DNA from: Bacillota bacterium
Lineage (GTDB): Bacteria > Bacillota_I > Bacilli_A > Acholeplasmatales > Acholeplasmataceae
Assembly (NCBI GenBank): GCA_023431045.1
Contig: JAEYXZ010000072.1
Span: 1-11,447 of the forward strand
Reading direction: 5' to 3'
Length of the DNA stretch: 11,447 bases
The notes under the pieces were generated by a model. It saw nothing but the letters and a program-made list of their open reading frames with translations. It did no database searches and was not told the origin of the DNA. Shown here piece by piece: positions 1 to 7,873 of this stretch; positions within the stretch are counted from its first letter, which is position 1; every line of letters begins with the position of its first letter. The translations under genes and the position numbers were made by a program.

Positions 1-22
1 ATGCCATTGCAACGCCCATCGT

Positions 23-25
23 CTA
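23..25 (-). other. In-frame amber codon inside the permease
   Basis: Read on the minus strand, the codon at 25-23 is TAG, preceded by ...YSPS and followed in the same frame by T-M-G-V-A-M-A up to the window edge. In homologous permeases this place is normally a hydrophobic residue within the third membrane segment. A TTG (Leu) codon would become TAG by one substitution. Only 22 bases lie beyond it, so the length of the downstream open frame cannot be judged here. Confidence 0.65.
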
Positions 26-412
26 GGATGGTGAGTATAAAATGATGGCAAAAATTGTTCTAGGTAATTTTGGTATTTGTGATAACATCCAAGCAAGTAA
101 GAAACTTAGAATATATCCAACTGGACCAACGATTAGTGCAAATCTCAATGTGTTTGATAAGACATACTGCATGAATACAGTATCGATACTAATTAATTCA
201 ACATAGTTTGTAATACCAACGAATTGAGGTTGTTGAATGGCATTAAAATAAGTAAACGATAATAAAACTGCAGCAATAACAGGAATGACAATTAAGAGGA
301 AAAAGAGACTCCAGTAAGGGACTAAGAACCATGCTGGACCATTCATTTTCGCTAGTGGATTAAACTTTATTTGTTTTTTATACCAGGCTGTTTTCTTATT
401 AACTTCTTGCAT
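23..412 (-). CDS. MalF-type sugar ABC transporter permease, N-terminal part ending at an in-frame TAG
   Basis: This is the membrane permease of a carbohydrate ABC importer (binding-protein-dependent transport, MalF/UgpA type). The 129 visible residues hold a basic cytoplasmic N-terminus, a first membrane helix at about 28-53, a periplasm-facing stretch with the FVGITNY motif typical of these permeases (64-70), a second helix at about 88-111, and the start of a third after PKLPRT. Family members are near 290-300 residues, so this is under half a permease. The frame meets TAG at 25-23, but the next seven codons read T-M-G-V-A-M-A, which continues the family pattern (YxPS-x-T-x-GVAMA). I therefore infer a nonsense mutation, a sequence error or recoding rather than a natural C-terminus. 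The start is well supported: ATG overlaps the upstream stop as TAATG, with GGAGGAA eight bases before it, indicating translational coupling. A MalG-type partner is expected beyond the left edge. Confidence 0.85.
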   Translation of the reverse strand: MQEVNKKTAWYKKQIKFNPLAKMNGPAWFLVPYWSLFFLLIVIPVIAAVLLSFTYFNAIQQPQFVGITNYVELISIDTVFMQYVLSNTLRFALIVGPVGYILSFLLAWMLSQIPKLPRTIFAIILYSPS

Positions 413-3400
413 TAGTTATGTTCCTCCAGCCATTGATCGATATTATAGATACTTGGTACAGGATAGTCTTTTAGAATCACACCATTTTCAACATATCCAA
501 CTTCTGCCATCTTATAAAGAATTTCACGATTTGAAACACGAACGGCTTGGTCAAGCGCTTGTCTTGGATTCATTCCATTAAAGACAATATTAGTCCATGC
601 ATTAGAGATTTCACGTTCAACCATATATGCGCCGGGGATTCTAGATGCTTCAATCGCGTAATTCCATTGATTAAGAATAATATCACGATAATTAACTGGC
701 ATTGATACAGAGTTAAATGCTTCTAAGTTTGCTGTATTCCAAAGATACGCTTTACCATAGGTTGATTGAAGTGTAAATGCAAACTCACTTTGAATCGGTG
801 TTGACATCCACCATGATAGGAAATTCCAAGCTTCATTTTTATGTTTTGTCGTTGATAAAATCATCGAACTTTGAGCACCAGAGGCAGAATATCTGATAAT
901 TTCATCACTTTCTTCATCATAATATCCAGGATGTAAATCCATTCCCCATAAGCCATCAAGTTCTTTTGCTGCGGTTTGTAGTAATAAATATGTCGATAAA
1001 TCTGAAATACCTATTGGTAAGGTTCCATATCTAAACTGATTGTAAAAGCTTGCAACATATTTTGGTAAGTTATATAGCGTAAATAAGTTACTCATTAAAG
1101 TAATACCTTGTAGGGTTTCCTCTGAGTTAATCGCTGTTTGCATGCCATTAGGTGTATACAAGTCACCACCAAATTGATAGATGAATGGTAGTGTTGCAAC
1201 AAATGGTTTTAGACCTGTGTATTGTGCAAGTGGAACAAAATAGTTTAGTCCATAAGATTGTAATAACGGTAAGATTTCAATGACTTTTTCCCATGTTTGA
1301 GGAATTTCAGTAATACCAATACTTGATAAGATATCACGTCTATAATAGGTTACCCAGAAGTTTTGAGTTTCTGGTAGTCCGAAAACTCCTTCTTCAAATA
1401 CATAAGGTATAATTGCGCCTTTTGCAAATTTAGAGACTAAATCACCATATCCTGAAAATTGTCTTAAATCAAGTGATGCATCACGAAGTGCAAAATCATA
1501 TGGGATCCAGTGATCAACTCCAATGGCTAAATCCGGTGATTGACCAGAAGCATTCGCTAAGATTAATTTGTTTTGATCAGGCATTTGTGATAAGGTTACT
1601 TTTAAATTTCCATCATATTTTGCATCAACCATCGCTTGCATGATTTCGATATATTGACGAGGATGGTTAACCCAAACAGTTAACTCGTTATCGCCGGTTT
1701 GACTGACTGAATATGGATTATTAACAAATGATAAAACAAGTCGTTTGGTTCCTTCCCAAAATGATACAAAGATATTGGCATATGGGTCAGGTAATTGACA
1801 TTGACTCGTAACAAAGATTTTTTCCATTTCTAGTCCAGCTGTCATTAAGCGCTGCATGACGCCACCAATCAGTGTATTAACCGACGAGTCGCCATCAGAA
1901 AATTGAACCATACGGCTCGGTAAACGATTGACATCTGATGCTAAAAATTTAAGTCTTTCTGATGCAACTTTTAAATTAACAATTTCACCCGGATTATCGG
2001 ATGTTGCTAAAATCATCAGTTTGTTATGTAATTCATTAAGTTCATTTGACCATGTTAATAAATCTTCCTTTGCATCAGGGAAATACTCTGAGATATCCCA
2101 GTCGCGATAAGGATCAGTACCACCAGCGGTATATCGTTTAATCTCGAGCGCTAAATCTTGGATTTCACTCATAATACCTCTGATTTTTTCAACCGCAAAA
2201 CGATATGGATATAAAACCGCTTCAAACGTTAGTTCGTGAGTTCCAGCAGTTAAGTATATTTTTAATGGTTTTCCTTCTTCATCTGAAAGGGTTCTGTTAA
2301 CAAATCCTAAAGTGAAGGGAAACGCATAAGCATCAAGTAAATCAAATGGTACTTCACCATTGATTTTAATCTTTCTAAATACCGGAATATCTTTCATCAA
2401 GTTTTGACGATATTTAATCGATAATTCATAATAACCATCTTGTGGCGCATCAATTTGATAGGTTAAAGCTTGTCCACCATTTTGCCATGATTCTGAGAAA
2501 ATGACGTTAAGCTTTAAGAATTGCGTATCATAATAACTGTGGGATGGGTCTTGATCTGGTCTTAATCGAATTGATGGGTCCGTTCTTCTTGTAACATCTC
2601 TTGCTGAGATTTCTTGTAAATATGAAGAACTCATTTGACTTACATTTTGTTCTAGATAATCTTCGTATGTTGGAATTTCATGTTCTGTTACAAGATAGAC
2701 TTTACCAACTAATAAACGAGTATTAACAAATGAGATTGAGATGATATCGTCTGCCTTGAGTGGAAATACCATTAAACCTTGATGAAGTCCTTTAAGATCA
2801 TTGATTTCATGATGAATCCAACTTTTTTCTTTATGAGATTGAGGATGAATTTCATTTTTGTATCGATCAAGTGAAAATTCGGTTGTATCAAAAACCCAAT
2901 CAGATGGTAAAACGAGTGTTTGCGCTTCATAATATGGACTTGAACCATTGATTTTAATACTAATCTGATTGGCATCAATTAAATCGGATAATTCGTAATA
3001 ATCTATTGCAAGTTTATATAAACCATCTTCTAAATTACCAACGTCAATTGTGACATCATGATTTTCATCAAGTAAGTAAACATCTCCATCAACACCCAAT
3101 AAATCTTCGTAAAGTGTGACGAATCCACCATAGGTTTCATCACTATTTAAAACCAATTCACCATTCATTTGTGTTCCGCTAAATGCCTCATCCTTAGCAA
3201 TCACATTCAAACCAACAGTTTCATAGTTTAATTTCGCCGTCGAATAATTGATCACACCGGTATTGGTTTGGTTTTGTTCTTTAATACTCATCAGTGTTTT
3301 AGGATTATAAAAGTCATTAATCGATCGAGTTTGAAAAAAAGATAACACAACAATTAAAATAAGCGAAAATGCTGCAAGTCCAAGTAAGACCTTCTTTAAA

Positions 3401-3495
3401 GGAATAAGACTCATCATATGCTTTATTTGTTCTGTTATCTTATTGACGGTTAGTCTAAATTTTGAAATATATGGTTTTTGACTTTTAGATGCCAT
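412..3495 (-). CDS. Membrane-anchored, modular ABC sugar-binding protein (CBM-like modules plus family 1 binding domain)
   Basis: This 1027-residue protein appears to be an extracellular solute-binding protein held by an N-terminal membrane helix rather than a lipid anchor. In order: a basic N-terminus; one hydrophobic helix at about 35-54 with no Cys lipobox; a beta-rich module at about 85-270 and another at about 320-437, each with D/E-G-x-Y phrases (EDGLYKLAIDY, QDGYYELSIKY) and a KI(K)ING strand like galactose-binding/CBM6-35 folds; a mostly helical spacer at about 440-600; and a family 1 binding domain at about 603-1000 with TVWVN, FGLPETQNF, PQTWEKV, FGGDLY and a late KNEAWNFLSWW motif. 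Ordinary binding proteins are 400-500 residues. The fold of the N-terminal modules is inferred from pattern, not searched. ATG at 3495 has AAGGGG seven bases upstream. It follows a lipoprotein binding protein by 81 bases and overlaps the permease start by one base, so it probably works with that permease. Confidence 0.8.
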   Translation of the reverse strand: MASKSQKPYISKFRLTVNKITEQIKHMMSLIPLKKVLLGLAAFSLILIVVLSFFQTRSINDFYNPKTLMSIKEQNQTNTGVINYSTAKLNYETVGLNVIAKDEAFSGTQMNGELVLNSDETYGGFVTLYEDLLGVDGDVYLLDENHDVTIDVGNLEDGLYKLAIDYYELSDLIDANQISIKINGSSPYYEAQTLVLPSDWVFDTTEFSLDRYKNEIHPQSHKEKSWIHHEINDLKGLHQGLMVFPLKADDIISISFVNTRLLVGKVYLVTEHEIPTYEDYLEQNVSQMSSSYLQEISARDVTRRTDPSIRLRPDQDPSHSYYDTQFLKLNVIFSESWQNGGQALTYQIDAPQDGYYELSIKYRQNLMKDIPVFRKIKINGEVPFDLLDAYAFPFTLGFVNRTLSDEEGKPLKIYLTAGTHELTFEAVLYPYRFAVEKIRGIMSEIQDLALEIKRYTAGGTDPYRDWDISEYFPDAKEDLLTWSNELNELHNKLMILATSDNPGEIVNLKVASERLKFLASDVNRLPSRMVQFSDGDSSVNTLIGGVMQRLMTAGLEMEKIFVTSQCQLPDPYANIFVSFWEGTKRLVLSFVNNPYSVSQTGDNELTVWVNHPRQYIEIMQAMVDAKYDGNLKVTLSQMPDQNKLILANASGQSPDLAIGVDHWIPYDFALRDASLDLRQFSGYGDLVSKFAKGAIIPYVFEEGVFGLPETQNFWVTYYRRDILSSIGITEIPQTWEKVIEILPLLQSYGLNYFVPLAQYTGLKPFVATLPFIYQFGGDLYTPNGMQTAINSEETLQGITLMSNLFTLYNLPKYVASFYNQFRYGTLPIGISDLSTYLLLQTAAKELDGLWGMDLHPGYYDEESDEIIRYSASGAQSSMILSTTKHKNEAWNFLSWWMSTPIQSEFAFTLQSTYGKAYLWNTANLEAFNSVSMPVNYRDIILNQWNYAIEASRIPGAYMVEREISNAWTNIVFNGMNPRQALDQAVRVSNREILYKMAEVGYVENGVILKDYPVPSIYNIDQWLEEHN
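421..427 (-). promoter_or_regulatory. Shine-Dalgarno of the permease, inside the upstream gene
   Basis: GGAGGAA lies eight bases before the permease ATG and within the last codons of the anchored binding-protein gene. Together with the TAATG overlap it shows that the two genes are translationally coupled. Confidence 0.75.
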
Positions 3496-3502
3496 TTTTT
3501 AA

Positions 3503-3508
3503 CCCCTT
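3503..3508 (-). promoter_or_regulatory. Shine-Dalgarno of the anchored binding protein
   Basis: AAGGGG sits seven bases before the ATG at 3495. It is weaker than the AGAAGGAG and AAAGGAGG sites of the two lipoprotein genes upstream, in keeping with lower synthesis of the membrane components. Confidence 0.55.
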
Positions 3509-3522
3509 ATAAATAGATACAG

Positions 3523-3550
3523 GTGAGAAGGGAAGTTTTTCCCCTCTCAC
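3523..3550 (-). other. Intercistronic stem-loop between the two binding-protein genes
   Basis: In the minus-strand RNA, GUGAGAGGGGA pairs with UCCCUUCUCAC as an 11-base-pair stem with one G-U pair and a six-base loop. It lies in the 81-base gap between the lipoprotein binding protein and the anchored binding protein. No U-run follows it, so it does not look like a strong intrinsic terminator. The G-U pair would be an A-C mismatch in plus-strand RNA, so the structure fits the direction of this operon. By analogy with other sugar ABC operons it could stabilise the upstream message or lower expression of the downstream membrane genes. Confidence 0.6.
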
Positions 3551-3576
3551 TTGTTCTAAAAGTTTGTAACGATATT

Positions 3577-5064
3577 TTAAGCTGGTGGATTTCCAAGCGC
3601 AGCTAAAGCTTCTTCATATAATTGATTTGCTTTTGTGTTCCATTCAGCAGCAAATGCTTCAACCGCTGTAGGACCTTGAGCAACAAGTGCTTCCCAAGAA
3701 TAACTATTGTTCACAGGATCATTAACCCATGCCCAGAAGTCTTTATATCCTGGTAACCATTTGTCTAAGTCTGGTTTAGCCTTGTCAATATTATCAAAGA
3801 TATATTCAATACCTTCAATACCATCAACTAGTGGGCTTACTCGATCCCAAATTTCAGGATAGTCAGCAATTGGGAAACGGTCTAAGAATGCTGGTGTTTC
3901 TCCATTACTAATTGTTTCAGCATTACGAGCTTCAATAATATCAAGTCTAGCATCCCATCCAGCTCTTCCATATGTCATCCATTTAGCTAGTTCATAAGCT
4001 TCTTGTGGATGTGCTGTCTTATATGAGACTGCTTGATAATCTAGGACGGTTGGAGGGAATAAACCTTCTGATCCTTGTGGATATGGCCAGAAACCTAAGT
4101 TAATACCATTGTCTCTTGCATCTTGAATGACCCAGAATTGCCAAGAACCTTCGATATCCATCGCACCAATACCGGTTTGAATGAGATAGCCACTAAGGAA
4201 ACTATAAGCTTCCAAATCGGCTTCAGTAAAGCGAGTTGTTGTCCAGTCAGTTAATTGATGAAGTTTAACTTTTTCTTGCATCGCATAAATCCAGTCAGGA
4301 GAATTATAGTTAAATTGTTCTCCATCAAATGTGTCATACATTGTATCAGCATTGTTCATTGTTGGCCAAACTTGTTGGAAATCTGGTGAACCATACCAAG
4401 TATCAAGACCAACGACTGCATCAGCAGCTTCTGTTGAGACATTCTTAATTGCTTTAGCAATATTGACAAATTCTTCGAATGTCCAGTCTTTTACTGGATA
4501 TCCCCATTCATCCATACGATAGCCATCTGGACCTTCTTTGGTTGTAAGATTTGCATTTTCAAAGATGTCAAGATTAATTAATATACCTTTTAAGAATTGG
4601 AAGGAAGGAATCGCATAACGCTTACCATTATAAAGTGCAGTGTCAGCGATATATTCATAAACTAGTTCAGCATCTTCATCGGCATCCCAATATTGAGCAA
4701 CGTCAAGTGACAATCCTTTTGAAACAATGGTTGGAACATTATCAGTTGCAAAAACATCTGGTAGTAAGTCAATAGTTGCAGCAATTTCTAGATTTCCTGT
4801 AAATTCTGCACCACTTCCTGCGATATCTGTACGTAATTCAACATCAATATTTGGATATGCAACTTCAAATGCATCAATTAATGCTTGATTTAAAACTTGA
4901 TCGCCCCAATCGGCATAGGATAATTGAATTCTATTTTGGATTGGTGGATTATCATCATCGTCATCATCGTCATCATCATCCGGTGGTGTCACAATTGGAT
5001 CAGCACAAGCAACCATACCTAATGTGAAGAAGACAAAGATGAGTAGTAAAAAGATTTTTTTCAT
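3577..5064 (-). CDS. Lipoprotein sugar-binding protein of an ABC importer (family 1)
   Basis: This 495-residue protein is a secreted, lipid-anchored extracellular solute-binding protein that captures a carbohydrate for an ABC permease. It has an N-terminal signal peptide with the lipobox LGMVAC (acylated Cys20), then a low-complexity linker holding ten consecutive Asp residues (29-38) flanked by Pro pairs, then a family 1 binding domain from about 46 to the end. Typical motifs include FEVAYPNIDVEL in the first lobe, YNGKRYAIPSFQ at the hinge, DWTFEEFVNIAKAI, and aromatic-rich stretches (SWQFWVIQD, FWPYPQG) that could stack on sugar rings. Length is normal for the family. ATG at 5064 is chosen because AGAAGGAG lies six bases upstream. 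The gene follows the multi-CBM lipoprotein by 19 bases and precedes a second, larger binding-protein fusion. The substrate is not readable from sequence; beta-gluco-oligosaccharides are inferred from the neighbouring phosphorylase. Confidence 0.9.
   Translation of the reverse strand: MKKIFLLLIFVFFTLGMVACADPIVTPPDDDDDDDDDDNPPIQNRIQLSYADWGDQVLNQALIDAFEVAYPNIDVELRTDIAGSGAEFTGNLEIAATIDLLPDVFATDNVPTIVSKGLSLDVAQYWDADEDAELVYEYIADTALYNGKRYAIPSFQFLKGILINLDIFENANLTTKEGPDGYRMDEWGYPVKDWTFEEFVNIAKAIKNVSTEAADAVVGLDTWYGSPDFQQVWPTMNNADTMYDTFDGEQFNYNSPDWIYAMQEKVKLHQLTDWTTTRFTEADLEAYSFLSGYLIQTGIGAMDIEGSWQFWVIQDARDNGINLGFWPYPQGSEGLFPPTVLDYQAVSYKTAHPQEAYELAKWMTYGRAGWDARLDIIEARNAETISNGETPAFLDRFPIADYPEIWDRVSPLVDGIEGIEYIFDNIDKAKPDLDKWLPGYKDFWAWVNDPVNNSYSWEALVAQGPTAVEAFAAEWNTKANQLYEEALAALGNPPA
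4951..4980 (-). repeat. GAT/GAC trinucleotide tract encoding ten aspartates
   Basis: Ten consecutive GAT or GAC codons encode Asp29-Asp38 of the binding lipoprotein, directly after the lipid-anchor region. The tract is in frame, so changes in repeat number would lengthen or shorten the tether without breaking the gene. Confidence 0.9.
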
Positions 5065-5070
5065 ACATAA

Positions 5071-5078
5071 CTCCTTCT
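5071..5078 (-). promoter_or_regulatory. Shine-Dalgarno of the binding lipoprotein
   Basis: AGAAGGAG lies six bases before the ATG at 5064 and supports that start. It is in the 19-base gap after the TGA stop of the upstream gene. Confidence 0.75.
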
Positions 5079-5083
5079 ATTGC

Positions 5084-7870
5084 TCACGCAATAATTTGAT
5101 AGACTTGGATTGAATGAAGTGTAAATACACCAGCTACTGAAGTAGCTTCTCCACCTAAAGTACCGAAGTCTAATTCTATTTTAACATTGGTTAGAGGTGT
5201 TGCAACTGTGAATTCAAGAGTAACAACAACTGAATCATCTGCATTCACTTCAAAGTCAACGAATGAATCTGGAAGTATTGAAGCATACCCACTATCAGGT
5301 AACACGATGTTGAATCTGAGATCGCGTGCAACCGATGCTGATACTTCAAATTGAACAGAATAATTACCAGCAGCAAGTGATGGAATCATGTAGAAATAGT
5401 GTGGTTGATACGCGTCCCCTAATGTGACAACAGTGAATTCAAATCCATCTTCAGATTTAACAGCTGAGTTTTCAGCAAATTCAGCATGGAAGAAATGTCC
5501 TCCAACAACTTGATCCATTGTTCCGTTGTAAACGGAAGCAAGTGGTGTAGTTTCACCTTCTTTAACAACACTAATGTTGTCAAACTTGATCCATTTGTGA
5601 GCTTCAAAATCTCCACCAAATGCCTTACCAAATTCAAACTTCAAGACGACGGTTCCATTAATTTCTGCAGGTGTTGTAAGGTTTGCAGTATAAGTAGTCT
5701 TAGTGTCAGTGATTGCAATGGATTGCTTTGATTCTTCAATAAAGTTTGCCCAAACACCAGCGATGGCAATCATTGGATTAATGGTTGCAGCTTCTGATGC
5801 ATAAGCATCAAATGTAAATGTATAATTGGTTGATGGTTCTAAAACAAGTAAACCTGCTTCTGAAGCACCACCGTAAATGGTTTGATGATCTTGGATGAAT
5901 TGCATTTTCCAGTTATCATTACCAACATTTGCAAGTTTAGTAATGTCAATAACATATTCGCCGTCAACGATACCCCAAGTTGCTTGTGAACCTTCCCAGT
6001 TATTGATGAATCCTCTCCAACCGGTCATTGCAAAGTCAGCATTGTTGACAATTGGTTCTGCATCAAGTTCGTAAACGCCGATTTCATAGAATGTAACAAG
6101 TCCATCAGCAAATCCGTCTTGTGTACCAAGTTCAAATGTCATACGGACATCATGAGTAGGTAACACGTTTGTAAATACGAATTCAATTAAAGTTTCTTCA
6201 GTACCAATTTCGATACCATTTGATCTAAAGTATTCAGTATAATTACCATAACCAAGGCTAATATTCATCTTACGTGCAACTTCAGCTGAAACCTTAGCAG
6301 AAATTTTATAAGTAATACCATATTCTAGAACTAAACCTGAACCTTCTGGTCTAGTGAATTGAACTGCCCATGCCGCATCCCCACCACCAGTAATATCTAG
6401 TGAGAAAGTACCAGCTTCTGAATCATGAGTTGGAACAACGGTTGAGTTTTGATTCCATGTTGTCCATTCAGCTGGATCGCCTAATGCAGTGTCAAATGAA
6501 CCGTTAGTTAATAAATTTGTCGTTTTGAAAATTAAGTCAACAACATTAACAATTGCTTCAACTTCGGTTTCATTTCCTAATGAGTCTTCAACAAAGTAAA
6601 CAATTCTATAAGTACCTACAGCTGATGTATCAACTGCATCTACTTCTAAATCTTCTTCATCAAATACTGTAACAACGATTTCATCAGTCACATCACCATC
6701 AGTAACATCAAATGCAGTAACACCTGCAAGTGGATTAAATGTTGAGTCAATTAAAATGTTTTGTTCTGCAATGACACCAGTAACAACTGGACCATCAACG
6801 TCAGCATCTGGAGTTGATTCTTCAATTGTAATATTATCGAAATACATTGTTGCATTAACGGCAACAGTAGCCCATGTTCCAAGTTCGAATAGAATAGATC
6901 CACGTGGATTTTCTTCTGGTTCATTCATTGTGAACTTATAGGAATATGTTGCCCAATCAGTCGTAATTGTCTTTTGAACAGCAATACCAGGTTTGAAATC
7001 ATCAAAATATGGTGCTGCAGTTAACAATTCACCAACTTGTAAGTTGATTGTCTTCTCAACGGTTGATTTAGCGTCAAATGATATTTCATATGTCTTACCA
7101 TTTTCAAATGGAATCATATTTTGACCAAATCTTGGCGTATAAATGTTAGCTCCAGCGACAACTTCAACAACCAATACACCTTCTTGGGCAGTAATTGTCA
7201 TTGCGGCACCGTCAGCGACATAATTAACATCTGGATTTGTCCATCCAGCAACACCTTGTGACATATCCCCGTTAAGTAGCATTTGTCCTTCAATTGGAGC
7301 AGGATTTTCAATCGTAATATTACGCCAAACTTCAGCTTGAACAACACCAAGGTCAGTTTGAACTGAAACTGAGTATTTAACTGCGTGAGTACCAACCGCT
7401 TGAGGGTCTAATGTACCATCAGTTGCATGAAGTTTACCTGAGACAACAGATGTTGAGACATAAGTAATATTATCGTCATAATATTCATTATTATTACCTT
7501 TTGCTCTAACACCATCAAGGACGTTAAATGCTGTATCAAAGTCTAATGTGACATCCGCAACCCCTTCAAATTGAATTGATGTTAAGATGACCTCCCATTT
7601 AGCATGTAAAGTCAAGTCTTCTTCAACGATATCAGTTGCAAAAATCCATTCTGTTTGATAGTCGGATTCCTTATACCAACCATCAAATCTATTACCTGCT
7701 AATGTTGGATTAGTAGGTTTAGCAAATGTCTTGCCATGTTCAACTTCAATTGCTGCAACCGCACTACCACCATGACTATCAAAAGTCACTGTGTGCTTTA
7801 CTGGTTGATCACATGCAACGAGTGCAAGTGCTGCAACTAAAGTAACTAGAACGACGAACAATTTTTTCAT
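5084..7870 (-). CDS. Surface lipoprotein with four CBM4/9-like modules, no catalytic domain seen
   Basis: This 928-residue protein is predicted to be lipid-anchored outside the cell and to bind polysaccharide. The signal peptide ends in LALVAC (Cys20). Next come an InlB/Listeria-Bacteroides-type repeat at about 27-92 (VTFDSHGG, HGKT, FDGWYKE, LTLHAKWE), an Ig-like module at about 96-189, a first jelly-roll module at about 197-351, a DUF5011/HYR-like module at about 356-444 (FDVTDGDVTDEI, VGTYRIVYFVEDSLGNE), and three further jelly-roll modules at about 451-603, 605-771 and 776-926. Each jelly-roll ends in a related strand pair: LFELG...FDNITI, TFELG...YEIGVY, KFEFG...FDNISV, ELDFG...HSIQVY. 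Two open with LLNGDMS or LLTNGSF, typical of CBM4/9. CBM4 members are known to bind beta-glucans, including beta-1,3-glucan. No glycosidase-like segment remains after assigning the modules. AAAGGAGG ten bases upstream fixes the start. The TGA stop shows standard code. Exact ligand is unknown. Confidence 0.8.
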   Translation of the reverse strand: MKKLFVVLVTLVAALALVACDQPVKHTVTFDSHGGSAVAAIEVEHGKTFAKPTNPTLAGNRFDGWYKESDYQTEWIFATDIVEEDLTLHAKWEVILTSIQFEGVADVTLDFDTAFNVLDGVRAKGNNNEYYDDNITYVSTSVVSGKLHATDGTLDPQAVGTHAVKYSVSVQTDLGVVQAEVWRNITIENPAPIEGQMLLNGDMSQGVAGWTNPDVNYVADGAAMTITAQEGVLVVEVVAGANIYTPRFGQNMIPFENGKTYEISFDAKSTVEKTINLQVGELLTAAPYFDDFKPGIAVQKTITTDWATYSYKFTMNEPEENPRGSILFELGTWATVAVNATMYFDNITIEESTPDADVDGPVVTGVIAEQNILIDSTFNPLAGVTAFDVTDGDVTDEIVVTVFDEEDLEVDAVDTSAVGTYRIVYFVEDSLGNETEVEAIVNVVDLIFKTTNLLTNGSFDTALGDPAEWTTWNQNSTVVPTHDSEAGTFSLDITGGGDAAWAVQFTRPEGSGLVLEYGITYKISAKVSAEVARKMNISLGYGNYTEYFRSNGIEIGTEETLIEFVFTNVLPTHDVRMTFELGTQDGFADGLVTFYEIGVYELDAEPIVNNADFAMTGWRGFINNWEGSQATWGIVDGEYVIDITKLANVGNDNWKMQFIQDHQTIYGGASEAGLLVLEPSTNYTFTFDAYASEAATINPMIAIAGVWANFIEESKQSIAITDTKTTYTANLTTPAEINGTVVLKFEFGKAFGGDFEAHKWIKFDNISVVKEGETTPLASVYNGTMDQVVGGHFFHAEFAENSAVKSEDGFEFTVVTLGDAYQPHYFYMIPSLAAGNYSVQFEVSASVARDLRFNIVLPDSGYASILPDSFVDFEVNADDSVVVTLEFTVATPLTNVKIELDFGTLGGEATSVAGVFTLHSIQVYQIIA

Positions 7871-7873
7871 ATG

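Noticed and set aside
23..412. The 129-residue permease as a complete small membrane protein
   Set aside because: It stops in the third membrane segment before the EAA loop needed to contact the ATPase, and the family pattern continues after the stop codon.
1928..2110. Open frame on the plus strand
   Set aside because: It lies wholly inside the anchored binding-protein gene, has no ribosome site and no recognisable motif; a shadow of that gene.
2772..2978. Alternate-frame minus-strand open frame
   Set aside because: Overlaps the first beta module of the anchored binding protein in another frame, with low-complexity I/L/K/F composition; a shadow.
4331..4522. Plus-strand open frame opposite the binding lipoprotein
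   Set aside because: Antisense to a well-supported family 1 binding domain, with no homology-like motif.
5084..5086. TGA read as tryptophan (Mycoplasma code)
   Set aside because: The TGA ends the last jelly-roll module where expected, the following bases form the next gene's ribosome site, and read-through would enter that gene out of frame.
5419..5731. Overlapping open frames on both strands within the CBM lipoprotein
   Set aside because: Both are inside the third and fourth jelly-roll modules; composition and lack of start signals mark them as shadows.
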